Assembly (NCBI GenBank): GCA_963775635.1
Contig: CAVZJO010000002.1
Location: forward strand, 75,230-139,229
DNA from: JALORV01 sp963775635
GTDB lineage: Bacteria; Pseudomonadota; Gammaproteobacteria; Burkholderiales; Burkholderiaceae_F
Length of the DNA: 64,000 nt
Reading direction: 5' to 3'
Part shown: in pieces, positions 55,310-63,245 of the stretch
Numbering within the stretch: the first letter of the stretch is position 1
Layout of the letters: the number at the start of each line of letters is the position of its first letter
Program-made: the position numbers and the translations under genes
Notes under the pieces: model-generated
The model's input: the letters and a program-made list of their open reading frames with translations, nothing else
Databases searched by the model: none
What the model was told of the DNA's origin: nothing

Positions 55310-55354
55310 CGCAGCGATGCGGCTTTCGCCGCCCGGGACCCGAAGGACAACACC

Positions 55355-56209
55355 GTGACCGTCGATCTCGCGCAACTCTCACAGTGGGTCGGGCGTAGCG
55401 AGCGCCGCATCGACCAGGTGACGCCGGTGCCCGTCGCCGCGCTCGCCGCGACACTCGACCGCGACGACCCTGCTCCACGGGACGGCGACCCGCTGCCGCC
55501 GCTCTGGCACTGGCTGTACTTCCTGCCGCTGACGCGGCGCTCGGAAGTCGGCCCGGACGGCCACGCGCTGCGCGGCGGCTTCCTGCCGCCGGTGCCGCTG
55601 CCGCGCCGCATGTGGGCGGGAAGCCGGATTCGCTTCCTGCATCCGCTGCGCGTCGGCGACGCAATCGAGCGCGTCTCGACGATCGAAAGTGTCGACTCGA
55701 AGCAGGGGAAGAGCGGCGAACTCGTATTCGTCGTCGTGCGCCATGAAATCTCTGCCGCCGGCGTTCCGGCGATCCACGAGTGGCACGACATCGTCTACCG
55801 GGATGCGCCGCGCGCCGACGAATCGCCGACGCCCGCAAAGCCCGCGCCGGCTGACCCGTCGTGGCGGCGCGACGTCGTGCCCGACGACGTTCTGCTGTTC
55901 CGCTACTCGGCGTTGACGTTCAACGGTCACCGCATCCACTACGACCGTCGCTACGTGACCGACGTCGAGGGCTACCCCGGTCTAGTCGTGCACGGGCCAC
56001 TGCTCGCCACGCTGCTGATCGATCTGCTGCGCGAGCATCGGCCCCAATCGGACGTCGCTGCGTTCGAGTTCCGCGCGGTGCGGCCGATCTTCGACATTGC
56101 GCCGTTCGCGGTGTGCGGACAGCCTGCAGCCGAAGGCGACACAGTGCGGCTGTGGGCGCAGGACGCGGCCGCCAGCCTCGCGATGGACGCGACCGCCACA
56201 CTTCGTTGA
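55355..56209 (+). CDS. ich: MaoC/HTD2-like hydratase, probable itaconyl-CoA hydratase
   Basis: 284 aa double hot-dog protein: N-terminal MaoC_dehydrat_N-like half (MWAGSRIRFLHPLRVGDAIE) and C-terminal hydratase half with RYSALTFNGHRIHYDRRYV and GLVVHGPLLATLLIDLL. The same architecture serves mesaconyl-C4-CoA and itaconyl-CoA hydratases. Itaconyl-CoA hydratase (RipB/Ich) is preferred because the next genes match the itaconate locus. GTG start at 55355. Confidence 0.75.
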   Translation: MTVDLAQLSQWVGRSERRIDQVTPVPVAALAATLDRDDPAPRDGDPLPPLWHWLYFLPLTRRSEVGPDGHALRGGFLPPVPLPRRMWAGSRIRFLHPLRVGDAIERVSTIESVDSKQGKSGELVFVVVRHEISAAGVPAIHEWHDIVYRDAPRADESPTPAKPAPADPSWRRDVVPDDVLLFRYSALTFNGHRIHYDRRYVTDVEGYPGLVVHGPLLATLLIDLLREHRPQSDVAAFEFRAVRPIFDIAPFAVCGQPAAEGDTVRLWAQDAAASLAMDATATLR

Positions 56210-56240
56210 CCGAGCCTGTCGAGATCCGGGAGCAGATGCG

Positions 56241-57401
56241 ATGTCGAACACGAGCGAAACGCATCAGGACATCCGAGACGCGGTGCGTGACCTTTGCGCA
56301 CAGTTCCCGCCGGAGTACCACCGCAAGGTCGACGAGGCGCGCGGCTACCCCGACGAGTTCGTCGCCGCACTGACCAAGGCCGGCTGGCTTGCGGCGCTGA
56401 TTCCCCAGGAGTACGGCGGCTCCGGCCTCGGACTGACCGAGGCGTCGATCATCATGGAGGAGATCAACCGCAGCGGTGGTAACTCCGGCGCGTGTCACGG
56501 CCAGATGTACAACATGGGCACGCTGCTGCGCCATGGCTCCGCCGAGCAGAAGCGACGCTACCTTCCCAAAATCGCGAGCGGCGAACTGCGCCTGCAGTCG
56601 ATGGGGGTCACCGAACCAACCACCGGCACCGACACGACGAAGATCCGGACCACCGCCGTGAAGGACGGCGAGCGTTACGTCGTCAACGGCCAGAAGGTCT
56701 GGATCTCGCGGGTGCTGCACTCGGACCTGATGATTCTGCTCGCACGCACCACGCCGGTCGACAAGGTGAAGCGGAAATCCGAGGGCATGTCGATCTTCAT
56801 CGTCGACATCCAGGACGCGATGGCGCACGGCATGCAGGTGCGCCCGATCGTCAACATGGTCAACCACGAGACCAACGAACTCTTCTTCAACAACCTCGAG
56901 ATCCCCGCCGAAAACCTGATCGGGCAGGAGGGCCAGGGGTTCAAGTACATCCTCGATGGCCTCAACGCCGAGCGCACACTGATCGCCGCCGAATGCATCG
57001 GCGACGGCTACTGGTTCATCGACAAGGTCGCCGCGTACGCGAAGGAGCGGGTTGTGTTCGGACGGCCGATCGGGCAGAACCAGGGCGTCGCGTTCCCGAT
57101 CGCGCGCGCCTATGTCAACGTCGAGGCCGCCAACCTGATGCGCTTCAGGGCGTGCGCGCTGTTCGACGCGCACAAGCCGTGCGGCGCAGAGGCGAACATG
57201 GCAAAGCTCCTCGCCGCCGACGCATCGTGGGAGGCCGCCAACGCGTGCCTGCAGTTCCACGGCGGCTTCGGCTTCGCGGCCGAATACGACGTCGAGCGCA
57301 AGTTCCGCGAAACGCGGCTCTACCAGGTGGCGCCAATCTCGACGAATCTGATCCTGTCGTACGTGGCGGAGCATGTGCTCCGGCTTCCGCGGAGTTTCTA
57401 A
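56241..57401 (+). CDS. Acyl-CoA dehydrogenase family protein (itaconate-type cluster)
   Basis: 386 aa flavoprotein fold. FAD/substrate motifs: LQSMGVTEPTTGTDTTKIRT and VVNGQKVWISRVLHSDLMIL (mid-domain), VFGRPIGQNQGVAFPIARAY and LQFHGGFGFAAEYDVERKF (C-terminal helical domain). At the position where many family members have YxxYEGT with the catalytic glutamate, this protein reads YQVAPISTNLI, so the base is absent or elsewhere. A homologue accompanies itaconate genes in Pseudomonas; its reaction there is not established. It sits between the hydratase and CoA-transferase genes. Confidence 0.85.
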   Translation: MSNTSETHQDIRDAVRDLCAQFPPEYHRKVDEARGYPDEFVAALTKAGWLAALIPQEYGGSGLGLTEASIIMEEINRSGGNSGACHGQMYNMGTLLRHGSAEQKRRYLPKIASGELRLQSMGVTEPTTGTDTTKIRTTAVKDGERYVVNGQKVWISRVLHSDLMILLARTTPVDKVKRKSEGMSIFIVDIQDAMAHGMQVRPIVNMVNHETNELFFNNLEIPAENLIGQEGQGFKYILDGLNAERTLIAAECIGDGYWFIDKVAAYAKERVVFGRPIGQNQGVAFPIARAYVNVEAANLMRFRACALFDAHKPCGAEANMAKLLAADASWEAANACLQFHGGFGFAAEYDVERKFRETRLYQVAPISTNLILSYVAEHVLRLPRSF

Positions 57402-57407
57402 GTACTC

Positions 57408-58586
57408 ATGCTGCCGCTTTCCGGCACCCTCGTCGTCACTCTCGAGCACGCAATTGCGGCGCCGTTTTGCACGCGTCAGCTTGCCGATCTCGGCGCGCGC
57501 GTGATCAAGGTCGAGCGGCCGGGTACGGGCGACTTCGCGCGCGGGTACGACGAGCGCGTGCACGGGCTGGCGTCGCACTTTGTGTGGACCAACCGCAGCA
57601 AGGAAAGCCTGACGCTCGACGTCAAGCATCCGGAAGCGGCGGCGATCCTCGCTGCGCTCACGTCGCGCGCCGACGTGCTGGTGCAGAACTTGGCGCCCGG
57701 CGCTGCGGCGCGGCTCGGCCTGTCGCACGAGGCGCTGTCGGCGCGCAACGCGCGCCTGATCGTCTGCGACATCTCCGGCTACGGCGCCGACGGACCGTAC
57801 CGCGACAAGAAAGCCTACGACCTGCTGATCCAGAGCGAGTCAGGCTTTCTCGCGGTCACCGGAACGGCGGACGAGCCGGCCAAGGCCGGGTGCTCGATCG
57901 CCGACATTGCCGCGGGCATGTATGCGTATACGAACATCCTCGCCGCGCTGATCGAGCGCGCGACAACCGGCCGCGGCAAGGCGATCGACGTGTCGATGCT
58001 GGAGAGCATGGTCGAGTGGATGGCTTTTCCGCTCTACTACGCATACGAAGGGCAGGCGCCGCCGCGGCGCACGGGCGCCGCGCACGCGACGATCTACCCA
58101 TACGGACCCTTTCCGGCGGGCGACGGCAAGACAGTGATGCTCGGGCTGCAGAACGAGCGCGAATGGGTTGTCTTCTGCGAGCGGGTGCTCGGGCGGCCCG
58201 AGCTCGCCGCAGACGAGCGCTTCTCGTCCAACTCGTTCCGCACCGCGCACCGGCAGGAGCTGCGCGAGATCATCGTCGCCGCATTCGCGCCATACACCGC
58301 GGCGCAGGTGATCGCGCGTCTCGGCGAGGCGAGTATCGCGAACGCGCGCATGAACGACATGGGCGAGGTGTGGGAACACCCGCAGCTCGCGGCGCGCCGA
58401 CGCTGGTCGCAGGTCGACACATCGGCGGGCCCGATCCGCGCGCCGATCCCGCCTGGGCTGCCGGCCGAGCCGCCACCGCGCATGGATCCGGTCCCCGTGC
58501 TCGGCCAGCACACCGAGGCAATTTTGCGCGAGCTGGGCTACGACGAAGCACAGATCGGGCGGCTGCGCCAGGACAAGGCCATCTAG
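57408..58586 (+). CDS. ict: CaiB/BaiF CoA-transferase, probable succinyl-CoA:itaconate CoA-transferase
   Basis: 392 aa type III CoA-transferase. Start LSGTLVVTLEHAIAAPFCTR; LADLGARVIKVERPGTGDFA and FVWTNRSKESLTLDVKHPEA are CoA-site motifs; the conserved aspartate forming the acyl anhydride is expected in the KKAYDLLIQSESGF segment. In this cluster it should activate itaconate (or a related C5 dicarboxylate) with succinyl-CoA. Six bases after the dehydrogenase gene. Confidence 0.8.
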   Translation: MLPLSGTLVVTLEHAIAAPFCTRQLADLGARVIKVERPGTGDFARGYDERVHGLASHFVWTNRSKESLTLDVKHPEAAAILAALTSRADVLVQNLAPGAAARLGLSHEALSARNARLIVCDISGYGADGPYRDKKAYDLLIQSESGFLAVTGTADEPAKAGCSIADIAAGMYAYTNILAALIERATTGRGKAIDVSMLESMVEWMAFPLYYAYEGQAPPRRTGAAHATIYPYGPFPAGDGKTVMLGLQNEREWVVFCERVLGRPELAADERFSSNSFRTAHRQELREIIVAAFAPYTAAQVIARLGEASIANARMNDMGEVWEHPQLAARRRWSQVDTSAGPIRAPIPPGLPAEPPPRMDPVPVLGQHTEAILRELGYDEAQIGRLRQDKAI

Positions 58587-58596
58587 GGAAAAATCG

Positions 58597-60006
58597 ATGA
58601 CGACCAACACGACATCTCCCACCGCTGCGCTTGCGCGATTCGCGAGCGTGCTTCGCTTTGACGACATCCCGCCCGCGGTCGTCGATCGCGCTTGCGACCT
58701 GATGCTCGACTGGGCGGCCTCGGCGCTCGCCGGAAAAGGGGCCCGCGCCGTCGAAACGATCGAGCGGTTCGCGACCGCGATGGGACCCGCGTCGGGCGGC
58801 AGCGAAGTGCTGATCTCTCGCCGTCGCACGTCGCCGCTTTTCGCCGCGATGGTCAACGGGGCGGCGTCGCACTTCGCGGAACAGGACGACGTCCACAACG
58901 GCTCGGTGTTCCATCCGGCGTCGGTGGTGTTCCCGCCGGCGCTCGCAGTCGCGCAGGCGCTCGGCTGCCCGGGCCGCAATCTCCTGACGGCCGCGGTCGC
59001 GGGCTACGAGGTCGGCATCCGCGTTGGCGAGTTCCTCGGTCGCTCGCACTACAAGGTGTTCCACACGACCGGCACCGCGGGCACGGTGGCCGCCGCGGCG
59101 GCCACCGGCCGGTTGCTCGGGCTCTCGCCTTCGCAGATGCAGCACGCGTTCGGATCGGCTGGGACGCAGGCGGCCGGGCTGTGGGAGTTCCTGCGCGATG
59201 CGGCCGATTCGAAGCAGCTGCACACGGCGAAGGCATCGGCCGATGGCCTGCTGGCCGCGTACCTCGCGAAGGACAGCTTCACGGGCGCATCGAGGATCCT
59301 GGAAGGCGCGCAGGGGATGGCAGCCGGCATGTCGAGCGACGCCGATCCCGCAAAGCTGACCGACCGGCTCGGCGAGCGCTGGGCGCTCGCGGAGACGTCG
59401 TTCAAGTACCACTCGTCGTGCCGGCATACGCATCCTGCGGCGGATGCACTGCTTGTGCTGATCGAAAAGCACGGGCTCACGCCGGATGACATCGCGCAGG
59501 TCACCGCGCACGTTCATCAAGCGGCGATCGATGTGCTGGGTCCGGTGGTTTCGCCATCGTCCGTGCACCAGGCGAAGTTCTCGATGGGCACCGTGCTCGG
59601 GCTGATCGCGACGTACCGCAAGGCGGGGCTCGCCGAGTTTCAGCAGCACTTCGCCGACCGGGCGATCGACGAATTCCGCAGGAAGGTGACGATGGCACTC
59701 GATGCAGAGATCGATCACGCGTACCCGCGCCGCTGGATCGGCAAGGTCACGGTGCGCACTGTCGACGGCCGCCAGTTGTCGGCGCGCGTCGACGAGCCCA
59801 AAGGCGACCCCGGCAACACGCTGACGCGCTCAGAGATCGTCGACAAAGCGGTGCGGCTCGCGCAGTTCACCGGCGCGGCGACCGCGGACGAGACGCGTGG
59901 AATCGCGCGTGCGATTTACGCGCTGCCATCCGCACCCCGCGTAGCAGTGCTGCTAGTGGGCGAGCACGCAGTCGAGCGCGGACAGCACCTGCCGATCGAA
60001 GTGTGA
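58597..60006 (+). CDS. MmgE/PrpD family protein
   Basis: 469 aa, family of 2-methylcitrate dehydratase and cis-aconitate decarboxylase (IRG1/ACOD1). Typical regions: MLDWAASALAGKGARAVETI, GAASHFAEQDDVHNGSVFHP (active-site Asp/His region), FKYHSSCRHTHPAADALLVL and SPSSVHQAKFSMGTVLGLIA. Members co-occur with itaconate degradation genes, where the role is unclear; acting on an aconitate- or citramalate-like acid is possible. Its stop overlaps the methyltransferase ATG. Confidence 0.9.
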   Translation: MTTNTTSPTAALARFASVLRFDDIPPAVVDRACDLMLDWAASALAGKGARAVETIERFATAMGPASGGSEVLISRRRTSPLFAAMVNGAASHFAEQDDVHNGSVFHPASVVFPPALAVAQALGCPGRNLLTAAVAGYEVGIRVGEFLGRSHYKVFHTTGTAGTVAAAAATGRLLGLSPSQMQHAFGSAGTQAAGLWEFLRDAADSKQLHTAKASADGLLAAYLAKDSFTGASRILEGAQGMAAGMSSDADPAKLTDRLGERWALAETSFKYHSSCRHTHPAADALLVLIEKHGLTPDDIAQVTAHVHQAAIDVLGPVVSPSSVHQAKFSMGTVLGLIATYRKAGLAEFQQHFADRAIDEFRRKVTMALDAEIDHAYPRRWIGKVTVRTVDGRQLSARVDEPKGDPGNTLTRSEIVDKAVRLAQFTGAATADETRGIARAIYALPSAPRVAVLLVGEHAVERGQHLPIEV

Positions 60007-60650
60007 TGGCCACAAGCCCAACCTCCGCCGGTCCGGCCACCGACTTCGACGCGCGCGCGGCGACGTGGGACGACGACCCGTCGAAGGTCGAGCGCGCCAA
60101 AGCGGTGGCCGAGGCAATCGCGCGCGAGATTCCGCTGTCACCGTCGATGCGTGCACTCGAGTACGGCGCGGGTACCGGCCTGCTTTCGTTCCTGCTACGC
60201 GACAAGCTGGGCGAGATCACGTTGGCGGACGTCTCGGATGGAATGCTCGACGTCGCGCGCAGAAAGATCGCCGCCGCCGGCGATCCACGCATGCGCGCGG
60301 TCCGGCTCGATCTGTCCGCGGGCGATGCCGTCCCCGGCGCGTTCGACATCGTCTACTCGCTGATGACACTGCATCACATCCCGGACACCGACGGCATCCT
60401 GCGCCGCTTCCACCGTGTGCTCGCGCACCAGGGCGTGCTTTGTGTCGCCGATCTCGACACCGAGGACGGCTCGTTTCACGGCGCGGGCTTCGACGGCCAC
60501 AGGGGTTTCGACCGTGTAACGCTGCGCGCGAAGTCGCTCGCCGCGGGCTTTGCCGACGCCCGCTTCACGACTGCTTGCGAAATGCACAAGGAAGCCGGAG
60601 GCCTGATGCGCTCGTTCTCGATCTTCCTGATGGTCGCGGTGAAGGCATGA
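60006..60650 (+). CDS. Class I SAM-dependent methyltransferase
   Basis: 214 aa Rossmann methyltransferase. Motif I ALEYGAGTGLLSFLLRDKLG, acidic ribose contact ITLADVSDGMLD, motif IV region FDIVYSLMTLHHIPDTDGIL. The ATG at 60006 is preferred over the GTG one codon upstream; both overlap the PrpD stop. Its stop overlaps the lyase ATG, so it is firmly embedded in the operon. Substrate unknown; methylation of a dicarboxylic acid such as aconitate or itaconate is conceivable but only inference. Confidence 0.85.
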   Translation: MATSPTSAGPATDFDARAATWDDDPSKVERAKAVAEAIAREIPLSPSMRALEYGAGTGLLSFLLRDKLGEITLADVSDGMLDVARRKIAAAGDPRMRAVRLDLSAGDAVPGAFDIVYSLMTLHHIPDTDGILRRFHRVLAHQGVLCVADLDTEDGSFHGAGFDGHRGFDRVTLRAKSLAAGFADARFTTACEMHKEAGGLMRSFSIFLMVAVKA

Positions 60651-61479
60651 CCGGTACAGGGTGCTCAGCGGAACTTATCGCGCGTTCTTACCTGTTCGTG
60701 CCAGGCACGCGTCCCGAGCGCTTCGCGAAGGCGGTCGCGTCCGGCGCGCACGCGGTGGTCGTCGATCTCGAGGACGCAGTCGCGCCGGCGGACAAGGATC
60801 GCGCACGGGAGATCGTCGCCGGCGCGCTCGACGCGGCCCGGCCCCTGTGCGTGCGCATCAACGGCGCCGGCACGCCGTGGTTCGACGCCGACCTCGCGCT
60901 GTGTGCACATCCCGGGGTCGCGGCCGTCATGCTGCCAAAGACGGAGGACGCGGCGCGGTTGCGGCTGTCCATGCCGCCGCACATGGCAGCGCGAGCGTAA
61001 TGCCGCTGATCGAATCAGCAGCGGGGCTGTGGAACGCGCGCGCGATCGCCGAGACACCTGGGGTGCTGCGCCTCGCGTTCGGCTCGATCGACTTTCAGGT
61101 CGACCTGGGCATGTCCGACGATGAGCTGCTCGCGTACCGCGCGGCCATTGTGCTCGCGTCACGCGTCGCCGGCCGCATCGCGCCCGTCGACGGCGTCACG
61201 ACATCGATCGACGACACCGCGCTCGTGCGGCGCGATGCCGAGCGCGCCCGCGCGCTGGGCTTCGGCGGCAAGCTGTGCATCCATCCGGCACAGGTCGCGA
61301 CCGTCAACGCCGCGTTTCAGCCAACTGACACGCAAGTCGCCTGGGCTGAGCGCGTCGTTGCAGCTGACGCCGCCGCGCAGGGCGCGGCCATCGCGGTCGA
61401 TGGCCGGATGGTCGACCGTCCTGTACTGCTGCAGGCGAGAGCGATTCTTTCCGAGGCAGGGCGGATGCCGCGCGGCTGA
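60647..61479 (+). CDS. ccl: HpcH/CitE lyase, probable citramalyl-CoA lyase (frameshifted)
   Basis: TIM-barrel CoA lyase. First frame: RSYLFVPGTRPERFAKAVAS, AVVVDLEDAVAPADKDRARE (catalytic Asp/Glu metal region), LCVRINGAGTPWFDADL and AAVMLPKTEDAA. One missing base near 60948-60957 shifts to VAAVHAAAHGSASVMPLIES, then LRLAFGSIDFQVDLGM and the C-terminal GFGGKLCIHPAQVATVNAAF. Corrected length is about 277 aa, normal for Ccl. It would split (S)-citramalyl-CoA into acetyl-CoA and pyruvate, the last step of itaconate degradation. Confidence 0.8.
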
Positions 61480-61491
61480 CCGCCGTGTCTG

Positions 61492-61872
61492 CTACGCGTA
61501 GTTGGAAACTTCGATCAGATTGCCGTCCGGGTCGCGAAAGTACACCGAACGGATCGGCCCGGTCGCGCCGGTGCGCATCACTGGGCCGTCGACGATCGTG
61601 ACGCCACACTCGGCAAGGTGTTCAATCACTTCGTCGAGCGCAACGTCCGCGATCAGACACAGATCGGCCGAGCCGGGCGTCGGCAGCGCCGCCTTCGGCT
61701 CGAACTCGCGGCCTGCCTGGTGCAGGTTGATCTTCTGGCGTCCGAACGCGAGTGCCTTGCGTCCTTCGCCGAACGTGACGACCTGCATGCCGAGCACGCG
61801 CGCATAGAACGAACAGGTCGCCTCGACGTCGCGAACGGTCAGGACCAGGTGGTCGAGTCTGTCGATTCGCAT
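61492..61872 (-). CDS. VOC/glyoxalase superfamily protein
   Basis: 126 aa with two beta-alpha-beta-beta-beta modules: IDRLDHLVLTVRDVEATCSF (metal His at position 7) and GPIRSVYFRDPDGNLIEVSN, whose Glu is the typical last ligand. Convergent with the lyase gene 12 bp away. A VOC gene is also present in the Pseudomonas itaconate locus. Substrate unknown. Confidence 0.88.
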   Translation of the reverse strand: MRIDRLDHLVLTVRDVEATCSFYARVLGMQVVTFGEGRKALAFGRQKINLHQAGREFEPKAALPTPGSADLCLIADVALDEVIEHLAECGVTIVDGPVMRTGATGPIRSVYFRDPDGNLIEVSNYA

Positions 61873-62119
61873 GTGGCAGTCACAGGTGCTTCAACCGCAA
61901 AATCGTACCGTCGTCGGCGCCGGATCAGGATAGCGCTGGCGCGGCCACAGTCATCGCTCCAGCGGCAATGCGCTGAATCTCAACCTGCATCACAATACGG
62001 GCCGTTCCGCGACGGCGTGTCTTTGGCCGGCCGCGTCAACTGCGTAGGACCTTGCTGGGCATCAGGGAGGGGCCATAACCCTTCCTCGAATCTTCCGAAC
62101 ACTTTGCAGGCAGGTTCAC

Positions 62120-63241
62120 ATGACATCTCCGGACATCGAACTCGAACACCGCATCGCCTCCCGCTTGTTGGACGTCCTGATCCGCGCCGGGCTCATCCTG
62201 GCGCTGGTCTTACTCTGCTACCGGATCTTCTCGCCCTTCCTGACCCTGATGGTCTGGGCGCTGATCCTGGCCGTGACGCTGTACCCGCTGCACCAGATGC
62301 TCGCCGCCAGGATGGGCGGCAGGCAGGGCTGGTCGGCAACGCTGCTGACTCTCCTCGGGGTCGCGTTGATCGTCGCGCCGACCGCTGTGTTGTTGAGCTC
62401 GTTCGGCGACTCGGTGCAACAGCTGGTCACCGACGTGCAGAGCGACACCCTGGAAATCCCGCCGCCGCGCGACGGAGTCGCCGAATGGCCGCTGGTCGGT
62501 GATAAGGTGCATGCGCTTTGGTCCAAGGCCCATGCCGACCTTCCTGCCCTGATCAAGAGCATGCAGCCACAGATCGGTGACATCGCCAAGTCGGCACTTG
62601 CCTTCGTCGCCGGCATCGGCGTCGGACTACTGGCGTTCGTCGCCTCCTTCATCATCGCTGGGATCATCATGGCTTTCGGACAGGCCGGCAGCAGTGCCAG
62701 CGTGGCGATCTTCTCGCGCATCGTCGGCCCGGAGCGCGGCCCGGAGTTCACCAAGCTGTCGACGGCAACCATCCGCGCCGTCGCCGCGGGCGTCCTCGGC
62801 GTGGCCCTCATCCAGGCCATCATCGTCGGCCTCTGCCTGCTGCTCGCGAGCATTCCCTTTGCCGGCGTTCTCGCGGTCATCGTTCTCGTCCTCGGCATCG
62901 CACAGGTGCCTGCACTGCTGGTCACCTTGCCGGCGATTGCCTACATCTGGACGGTTGGCGACTACGGCACCGGCGAAGCGACCGTCTACACGATCCTGCT
63001 TTTTGTCGCCGGCATGGCCGACAACGTGCTGAAGCCGCTGATGCTCGGACGCGGCGTCGATGCACCGATGCCGGTGATCCTGATCGGCGCGCTCGGCGGG
63101 ATGGCCGTCGCGGGCATCCTCGGCATGTTCGTCGGCGCGACGCTGCTCGCCCTCGGCTACCAGATCTTCATGGGCTGGGTACACACCAACCCGGATGCCG
63201 TCAACGGCGGCGAAAAGAGCGAAACAACCGCCGCCGGTTGA
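62120..63241 (+). CDS. AI-2E family (PerM-like) transporter
   Basis: 373 aa integral membrane protein with about seven or eight hydrophobic helices (LIRAGLILALVLLCYRIFSP; LLTLLGVALIVAPTAVLLSS; VAGIGVGLLAFVASFIIAGI; the C-terminal VILIGALGGMAVAGILGMFV). The family includes TqsA, YdiK and sodium/proton antiporters; substrate cannot be assigned. The 247-bp region 61873-62119 upstream holds no gene. The outer-membrane factor ATG follows 4 bp after the stop. Confidence 0.9.
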   Translation: MTSPDIELEHRIASRLLDVLIRAGLILALVLLCYRIFSPFLTLMVWALILAVTLYPLHQMLAARMGGRQGWSATLLTLLGVALIVAPTAVLLSSFGDSVQQLVTDVQSDTLEIPPPRDGVAEWPLVGDKVHALWSKAHADLPALIKSMQPQIGDIAKSALAFVAGIGVGLLAFVASFIIAGIIMAFGQAGSSASVAIFSRIVGPERGPEFTKLSTATIRAVAAGVLGVALIQAIIVGLCLLLASIPFAGVLAVIVLVLGIAQVPALLVTLPAIAYIWTVGDYGTGEATVYTILLFVAGMADNVLKPLMLGRGVDAPMPVILIGALGGMAVAGILGMFVGATLLALGYQIFMGWVHTNPDAVNGGEKSETTAAG

Positions 63242-63245
63242 GCGA

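Noticed and set aside
53123..55375. 750-codon open frame antisense to guaA and the DctP relic
   Set aside because: Shadow of GuaA coding; composition is typical of antisense in GC-rich DNA and no motif is present.
61873..62119. Possible gene or regulator site in the VOC/AI-2E divergent gap
   Set aside because: No open frame of note and no clear operator; only a presumed promoter region.
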